DNA of 64,000 nucleotides from Petaurus breviceps papuanus (lineage: Eukaryota > Chordata > Mammalia > Diprotodontia > Petauridae). The notes below the pieces were generated by a model, which worked only from the letters and a program-made list of their open reading frames with translations, ran no database searches and was not told the origin of the DNA. The position numbers and the translations under genes were made by a program. Where the stretch lies: the NCBI GenBank assembly GCA_028583685.1, contig JAMXIF010001178.1:7117743-7181742 (forward strand), given 5' to 3'. This document shows positions 57,956-64,000 of this stretch, one piece after another (position 1 is the first letter of the stretch; each line of letters opens with the position of its first letter).

Positions 57956-58100
57956 GGGGCAGCTAGGTGGCACAGTGAATAGAGCACCAGCCCTGGAGTC
58001 AGGAGGACCTGAGTTCAATTACGGCCTCAGACACTTGACACACTTACTAGTGGTGTTACTTTGAGCAAATCACTTAACCCCAATTGCCCTCCAAAAAAAA
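57956..58100 (+). repeat. WSINE/MAR1-type SINE with 14-bp target-site duplication
   Basis: Sense SINE between identical 'agtaaaatgtagaa' at 57942-57955 and 58101-58114, within an older SINE (about 57830-57950). Confidence 0.95.
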
Positions 58101-58119
58101 AGTAAAATGTAGAATCCTA

Positions 58120-59035
58120 AGTATGTTGAAAAACTTAAAAAATATGTAATTAGTTACAAATTTAAGTTTAGTTAGCTTTAATCTCATAATAAATTACAAA
58201 AAACGGGAAGGTCACCCCTGATATGCCCACCCACCAGGCTTGTCGGGAAGCTTGAACGCGCAGATACGAACTCCTGGAAAAAGTCAAAGGCATTATAAGA
58301 GGAGCGTGTTAAGCTCAGAAAAGGGAGAAAACGTCATCCTCGGAGCTGGTTCTCTTTTCGCTTCACTTTCAAAAATACTTTATCAAGCTGTAGCAGCAAA
58401 CACCCTAGCATACCCAGGGTGGCTGCTAGCCCTGCTTTTCTAAAGGAAAGCAATTCGAAATGGGTTAACAATCTTACTTTAATCAATCAAACATCAGAGA
58501 ATACAAACAGAAGTTACAAGGAGACAGAGACAGATCAACAGCCAGGGCTTCCCACTGTCTGACCATTACATCCATACCTAGTTAGTTACCAGAGAGGGAA
58601 GCACCAACATCTGGGTTTTCAAAGCTGGGGGTGGGGTGGGGGGGTGCCTCTTGACTCACCGCCCAATCACAATGTGAATGTTCCTGAAGAACAAGCCTCC
58701 CACCACAGGCTCCAGGTGAGCACATTCAGCCTATTAGGGGGCAGAGTATATTCTCAAATCAGGGAAGGTTCTCAGAGTCATTTAAGCCTATCAAAGCGCC
58801 AAGGGGCAGGGAAGAGCTTCAGATTCTCATTCCCATAGCATAAATTTAATTAGTAAAATAAAAACTCCTTGGTTTTCTGTCCCCAGTTTCTTAAATCTTT
58901 GATACTCCTCTAGGTTCCATAGCCTGGCTTCTGAAGGCCTATTAAAATCTGACTCTGTCCTCATCCCCCATTTCCCTTTCCCCAGGAATCCTCTGAGGTT
59001 TCAGTCAAGCTGGTCTAACACTATCCATCCAGGAG
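58120..59035. other. CpG-retaining intronic segment of unknown origin
   Basis: About 0.9 kb with no repeat I can name. 58204-58458 holds about ten CpG in 255 bp of roughly even GC content, far above the rest of the window. Either a regulatory element or a young insertion (for example LTR-like). I found neither firm ends nor a target-site duplication. Confidence 0.4.
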
Positions 59036-59039
59036 ATAC

Positions 59040-59180
59040 CTCTTTTTAAAAATCAGTTGTTTGTAATCATATATTTATTGAAATACTTTGTTTTTAAATT
59101 ATTGGAATTCATTTCCAGATCCATCCCTGCCCTATCTAGAAAGCCATCCCTTGTAACAATGATTTACAAAGAAGGAAAGA
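59040..59180 (-). repeat. L1 LINE 3' fragment
   Basis: 'ctagaaagccatcccttgta' matches the L1 3' UTR complement. Confidence 0.65.
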
Positions 59181-59267
59181 GGGGTGGCTAGGTGGCTAGG
59201 TGGCGCAGTGAGTAAAAGCGCCAGCCCAGGGTCAGGAGGACCGGAGTTTGGTTCCAGCCTCAGACAC

Positions 59268-59328
<61 letters not shown>
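59181..59328 (+). repeat. SINE head running into (CA)n
   Basis: SINE head with 'gctaggtgg' duplicated, core to 'cagacacttca', then (CA)n from about 59270 to 59328 where the SINE 3' part should be. Confidence 0.88.
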
Positions 59329-59330
<2 letters not shown>

Positions 59331-59374
59331 AGTCAACTCTGCTGACTTTCTATGACTTTGGATATTCCCCTTAA

Positions 59375-59575
59375 TGCTAATTTCTGCCTTCTGTTGATTA
59401 TTTCCAATTTATCTTATCTTGCATGCACATAGTTGTCTGCATGTTGTCTCAACCACCAGACTGTGAGCTCCTTGAGAGCAGAGACTGTCTGTTCCCTTTC
59501 TTCATATTTCCAGCATTTAACACAGTGATTGGCACATAATAGTCATTTAGTAAATGCTGGCTGACTGACCAATTA
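59375..59575 (+). repeat. L2 LINE 3' end
   Basis: 'gactgtgagctccttgagag', 'agtaaatgctggctgactga'. Confidence 0.92.
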
Positions 59576-59971
59576 TAGGAAAAGGTTGCTACTGTGTGGA
59601 TACATTCATAAAGTAAATAATGCCAAAATAATTTTCATTTAGCTCCTTAATGCACGTTTTTAAGAAGAGTAGTAATTTTCCTTCTTACTGATGCCTAGTT
59701 AAAACAGGTTTGCTTACCTGAACTCATTCTTACTGACAGAGGAAAAGGGTCCTTAGAGGCTTATTGGGGCAGGGGAAATCAGGCTGGGATTATACATATT
59801 AATATCTGTCCACCAGTTGATTAATTTCCATGTGGATAGTCAAGTTAGTGTCTTGTATGGTTATCTGTTTCCTAGAGTTCACATCATTTCAGACAAGAAA
59901 AAGAGATCCAGCTAATCCAACATGATGAAATTTAATATCCCATCCTATATCCTATAGGGCAGGTATCCTAT

Positions 59972-60110
59972 AGGGCAGGAGTGCTTATTCCATTTTGTGT
60001 TGTGGTAAAGCCTCTGAGAATAATGTGTTTAAATGCATAAAATAAACTACATAAGATTACAAAGAAAACCAAATATTTTTTAAAAGTTCACACACAAATT
60101 CATAAGAAAG
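59972..60110 (+). mobile_element. hAT-like repeat fragment
   Basis: 'ctgagaataatgtgtttaaa', 'gcataaaataaactacataa'. Same family as 26765 and 36803. A 16-bp unit 'tatcctatagggcagg' is tandemly doubled just before it. Confidence 0.5.
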
Positions 60111-60129
60111 AACATAGCTCTGGTCCTTC

Positions 60130-60325
60130 TTAATGTTAATGCCTTCTGTCTGAGATCATCTCCAATTTATTCTGTTAATATCTTGCCTGTAAGTGTTTGC
60201 ACGCTCTCTCTCACGAGATCATGAGCTCCTTGAGAGCAGGGACTCTTTTTAGACTTTCTTTGTATCTCTAGCACTTAGCCTGGCACATATTAGGTGCTTA
60301 TCAACTTGATTAAATAAATAAAAGA
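60130..60325 (+). repeat. L2 LINE 3' end
   Basis: 'catgagctccttgagagcag', 'tctagcacttagcctggcac'. A short Ther block follows at 60350-60430. Confidence 0.88.
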
Positions 60326-60439
60326 ATCCCAAAGATGACACAAATACATAGTGAATCAAATTCACAGAGCTGGAAAAGACCTTAGAGGTCATTTAGTCCA
60401 ACCCCCTTACTGTACAGAAAAGGAAACAGGTTAAGTGAG

Positions 60440-61070
60440 GGCCTTTGCAATGTTTTTTTGCAATGGTCCACCATATCTGAAATGTTCTCCCACTTCATTT
60501 CCATCTTTTAGGATCCCAAGCCTCCTTCAAGATTTAGCTCAAATCTGGCATGGTAGTACAAGTCTGTAATCTTAACTACCACGGAGGCTGAGACCAGGGA
60601 GTCTGGTGGATCTTTTCAGCTCAGGAGTTTTGAGCTGCAGTAGGTCTAAAGTCAAACAGGTGTCTATACTAAGTCCAGCATTAATATAGTGAACTCCTTG
60701 CGGGGAGGAAGGAACACCAGACTGCCTGAGGAGGAATAGGTCAGTTCAGGTTGGTAATGGAACAAGTGAAAGCTTCTGTGACCATCAGCAGTGGAATCTG
60801 GCCCAAGAAGGACTACTGAACTTCTTACCTGTGCGAGATAGGAAGACCCAATCTCAAAAAAGATAACTTGAATGCTACCTTCTACAGTAGAGCTTTTCCT
60901 GTCCCCCGCCCCCCCAGCTGCTAGAATACTTTCCCCTCTTAAGATTATATTACATCTATTGTGCATGTATCTTATATACACCTATTTATTTATATGTTTT
61001 CTCTCCCAATAGAATGTAAGCTCCTTGGGGGCAGGGAGTATTTTTTGCTTTGTCTTCATATCCCCTTTAC
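60440..61070 (+). repeat. L2 LINE 3' part, split by the 7SL copy
   Basis: L2 runs to 'ccttcaagatttagctcaaa', is interrupted at 60544-60861, and resumes 'gaatgctaccttctacagta' through 'gaatgtaagctccttggggg'. Confidence 0.88.
60544..60861 (+). pseudogene. 7SL (SRP) RNA retropseudogene, full length
   Basis: About 312 bp that follow the whole of 7SL RNA in order, from 'tctggcatggtagtacaagt' (for the 7SL start gccgggcgcggtggcg) through 'cacggaggctgagaccaggg', 'aagtccagcattaatatagt' and 'tgcctgaggaggaataggtc' to 'aagacccaatctc'. Six A follow. Substitutions are mostly at CpG. The flanks 'gatttagctcaaa' and 'gataacttgaa' look like a decayed target-site duplication. Insertion in L2, the A tail and the decay mark it as an L1-mobilised copy and not a working SRP RNA gene. 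No Alu-type dimer or internal deletion is seen. Confidence 0.9.
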
Positions 61071-61074
61071 ATAT

Positions 61075-61685
61075 TGCTTTTTGATCATTTGCAGCTAGTA
61101 AATAGTACAGCCCAGGGTTCAAACTCACAAATGACAAGGAGCAGAGCTGGGAGTCTTGTATCTCCCAAGAGCCACTGTTCTTTCCATTTACCACCCTGCC
61201 TAAGATATCTTCTGGTTTTAACAACACACTATGTTCTATGAGTCAGAGAAGTAAGCTAACCTGGTCACTTTCTAGGTAACATTGGCTAAGAAGGAGTATG
61301 TGGTTCATCTTGTGCTCCAGGCTTCTGATGTTCACATACATCTGATTTTCCCACTGTTTAACCCCAAGATCCTGAGAACAACTTCCTGTTCCTCATTCAA
61401 CTAGCTTCTCTCCCTCCCTCCCAAGGCCGTTCTCCATAACTCAACTCTCTCTAAATAAATGAGCACATGGATCAGCTGCTCCTACTCTGTACCCCACCAA
61501 CCAACCAACAAACAAACCACCACCAACCAACCTGAGACCTTCAAGCCCCTTGAAGGATAAGGGCAAAAGGAAGAGAGAGGCAAGTAAGATGTTGAAAGGA
61601 AAGACACAGCTCTCCACATTGCCACCTTGAGAATTCTAGCTCCGAGAGCTATGATCCCCAACTTTTCTAGAGTTGTGGGAAGGGA
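61075..61685. other. Intronic segment with a MIR tail scrap
   Basis: A MIR-like tail at about 61080-61190; the rest unassigned. Confidence 0.4.
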
Positions 61686-61687
61686 AG

Positions 61688-61945
61688 GGAATAAGGATTC
61701 ATATAGCACATGCTATGTGCCAGGCACTGTGGCCAAGTGCTTTTTACAAATATTATCTCATTTACAAAAACCTTACAACAACCCTGGAAGGTAGGTGCTT
61801 TTATTATCACCATTTTATAAAACTGAGGCAGGGGTTGACTTGCCTGGGTTCACACAGCTAGTTAAGTGTCTAATGCTAGATTTGCCCTCAGGTCCTCCTT
61901 ACTTCAGGCCCCACACTCTATCCACCGCATCACCTAGCTGCTTAT
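61688..61945 (+). repeat. MIR SINE
   Basis: Near full-length: 'tgctatgtgccaggcactgt', 'tttacaaatattatctcatt', 'cacactctatccaccgcatc'. Confidence 0.9.
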
Positions 61946-61949
61946 GGTC

Positions 61950-63080
61950 TTTTTTGTTTTATTCTTTGATACTTTATTCTTCTACACCTTCTGAATGACA
62001 CACATACATTCATTTCCACATCAGAGTGGATCAAAATTAGTTTTATTTTGGGAATGTAGGCAGAAGTTCACAGCTCACCCCTTGACACTCTAGGGTGGCA
62101 CAAAGCCAGGCCTGGGAGTCACAGTTCCAGAGGGAGGGACTTCTGTATGCTTTCTGCCCCATGCTTGGCACAGGGTGAGCCCTAAATGGATATTCACTGG
62201 TCACTAAGGCTCAGGAAAAATAAGTCAACTAGACAGAAGGGCCCTCTTCTCTAGTGTCCTCCCCTGGAAAAGGGGCAGATGAGGACATTATTCCTGGTGG
62301 AAGTTATGGGTGGGGTCTTCAGACCTGACACATTCTGATCCCTCTGGAACAGAACCTTAAGCACAGTATATATCCTCCCCACACACAAAAATGGTATCAA
62401 TGTGGGGAGAGGTGGGTCTAGTTTCAGAGGTAAAACAAAGGACAGATTCACACAGAGTGGAGGATGATGTTCTCTAGAGGGGAGGATGGAGACCAGGGGC
62501 ATCACTGAGCTCCTTGTAGTGGGAAGGAACTACTAAGCAAAGTTTTATGTTGAGAAGGAATTAGTCCAAAGTCAGCAAAGTCTGACCCACATGAAAGTCT
62601 GACCCACAGAACAGCTAATGTCCTTTCGCCAGTTAGCCTGTAGTAAGTCACCATCAGACTCTCCAGATCTCTCTCCAAAGAAGTATTTTAGGTAACGTTT
62701 GAGCATATTACAATTTCAGATAGTTTTTTTCTAGGTCTCATCTTGCTGAGAGGCCCTGGAAAGAAAGACTAATGCTTTGTTGCAGGGGTTTTTTCCTTAA
62801 ACTTTCAGCCTCACCTCTGACAGCACTTTCTATTCTATCTTTGCAAGGGTCCTTATTTAAAGTCCATTTCTGATCCCCTCTTTTCATGTGTCTAGATATT
62901 TTCTCATTTCTAGGGCATCTCTGGCTCTGGTATAAAAATGCTTTCTTGATTAACCTCCTTAAATTGTTCTATCTTGTTTCCCTGGATGGAAACCCAGGGC
63001 GTAAGGTTCCAGGTTTGGGGGTGGGGACAGGAGAGACAAAAAATGGATTTCTCTCTGGTAGAACTGTAAGGAGAGGGTCT
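61950..63080. other. Repeat-poor 5' part of PLPP7 intron
   Basis: About 1.1 kb next to exon 1 without recognisable repeats. No exon seen. First-intron enhancers often lie in such a position. Confidence 0.4.
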
Positions 63081-63082
63081 CA

Positions 63083-63760
<678 letters not shown>

Positions 63761-63914
63761 AAAAATTAATGCCAGCTTCAGTAGCCAATCCAGCCCTAAA
63801 AAGCAGGGATTATGTCCAATGGATGTGCAGAAGAGGAGGGAGATTCTCCCAGATGAGGTCTGACTGCTTTGGGCCTGGGCTATTTAAATCTTCCAATTGC
63901 TTCCAGTCTTATAA

Positions 63915-63934
63915 GGAACTCTGGGAAATGTAGT
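63915..63934 (-). promoter_or_regulatory. ZNF143 (STAF)-type element
   Basis: On the minus strand ACTACATTTCCCAGAGTTCC closely follows the ZNF143 consensus beginning ACTACAATTCCCAG. It lies about 380 bp upstream of the PLPP7 start codon. Such elements are common in vertebrate promoters and at loop anchors. Confidence 0.55.
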
Positions 63935-64000
63935 TTTTGTTTTTTGTTTTTTTAATTTTGTGCTGTTGTTATTGCTTCTTATGCCAAATGAAGTCTTTTT

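Noticed and set aside
58644-58838. Frame beginning MPLDSPPNHN as a small coding exon
   Set aside because: No splice sites or protein similarity that I recognise; kept only as part of an unassigned segment.
60544-60861. Working 7SL (SRP) RNA gene
   Set aside because: Decayed sequence, an A tail, L2 sequence directly at its 5' border and no expected upstream promoter; a retropseudogene.

Overview
This is a stretch of mammalian, almost certainly marsupial, nuclear DNA. The evidence is the repeat content: CORE-SINEs of the MAR1/WSINE type, Ther/MIR SINEs, long L2 and CR1 (L3) copies, marsupial-type L1, and RTE/BovB-type LINEs. Dense spliced genes are absent. I cannot name the species; the many short SINE copies that end in the complement of a 'gcaattggggttaag' tail fit an Australidelphian better than a didelphid, but that is a weak inference.

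One protein-coding gene is present. PLPP7 (also PPAPDC3 or NET39) lies on the minus strand and its whole coding sequence is in the window. Exon 1 (63538 down to 63088) carries the start codon and residues 1-150. Exon 2 (30722 down to 30358) carries residues 151-271 and the stop. Both splice sites are canonical and the predicted protein is 271 residues, the length of the human protein. The two exons are separated by a 32.4 kb intron. A probable 3' UTR runs down to about 28695, where the only canonical poly(A) signal in that stretch lies. A promoter-like region lies at 63540-63940, with MEF2, MCAT (TEAD) and E-box matches within 28 bp, and a ZNF143-type element further upstream. These fit the muscle expression known for this gene.

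Layout: 1-28.2 kb is intergenic DNA downstream of PLPP7, filled with old L2, L1, CR1 and SINE copies plus short unrecognised segments. 28.7-30.7 kb is the 3' UTR and exon 2. 30.7-63.1 kb is the intron; its middle (36-57.5 kb) is nearly solid transposon. The intron contains a four-layer nest at 45-51.8 kb: plus-strand L1 > minus-strand L1 > RTE-like LINE > solo LTR. It also holds a full-length 7SL RNA retropseudogene at 60.5 kb. 63.1-64.0 kb is exon 1 and promoter.

I looked for an undescribed system and did not find one. The items most worth a second look are the PLPP7 promoter motif cluster, a CpG-retaining intronic segment at 58.2-58.5 kb, the 7SL copy, a SINE dimer flanked by a single pair of target-site duplications, and the exactly delimited nested insertions. 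Repeat family names come from memory of consensus sequences, not from a search, so subfamily names are approximate.
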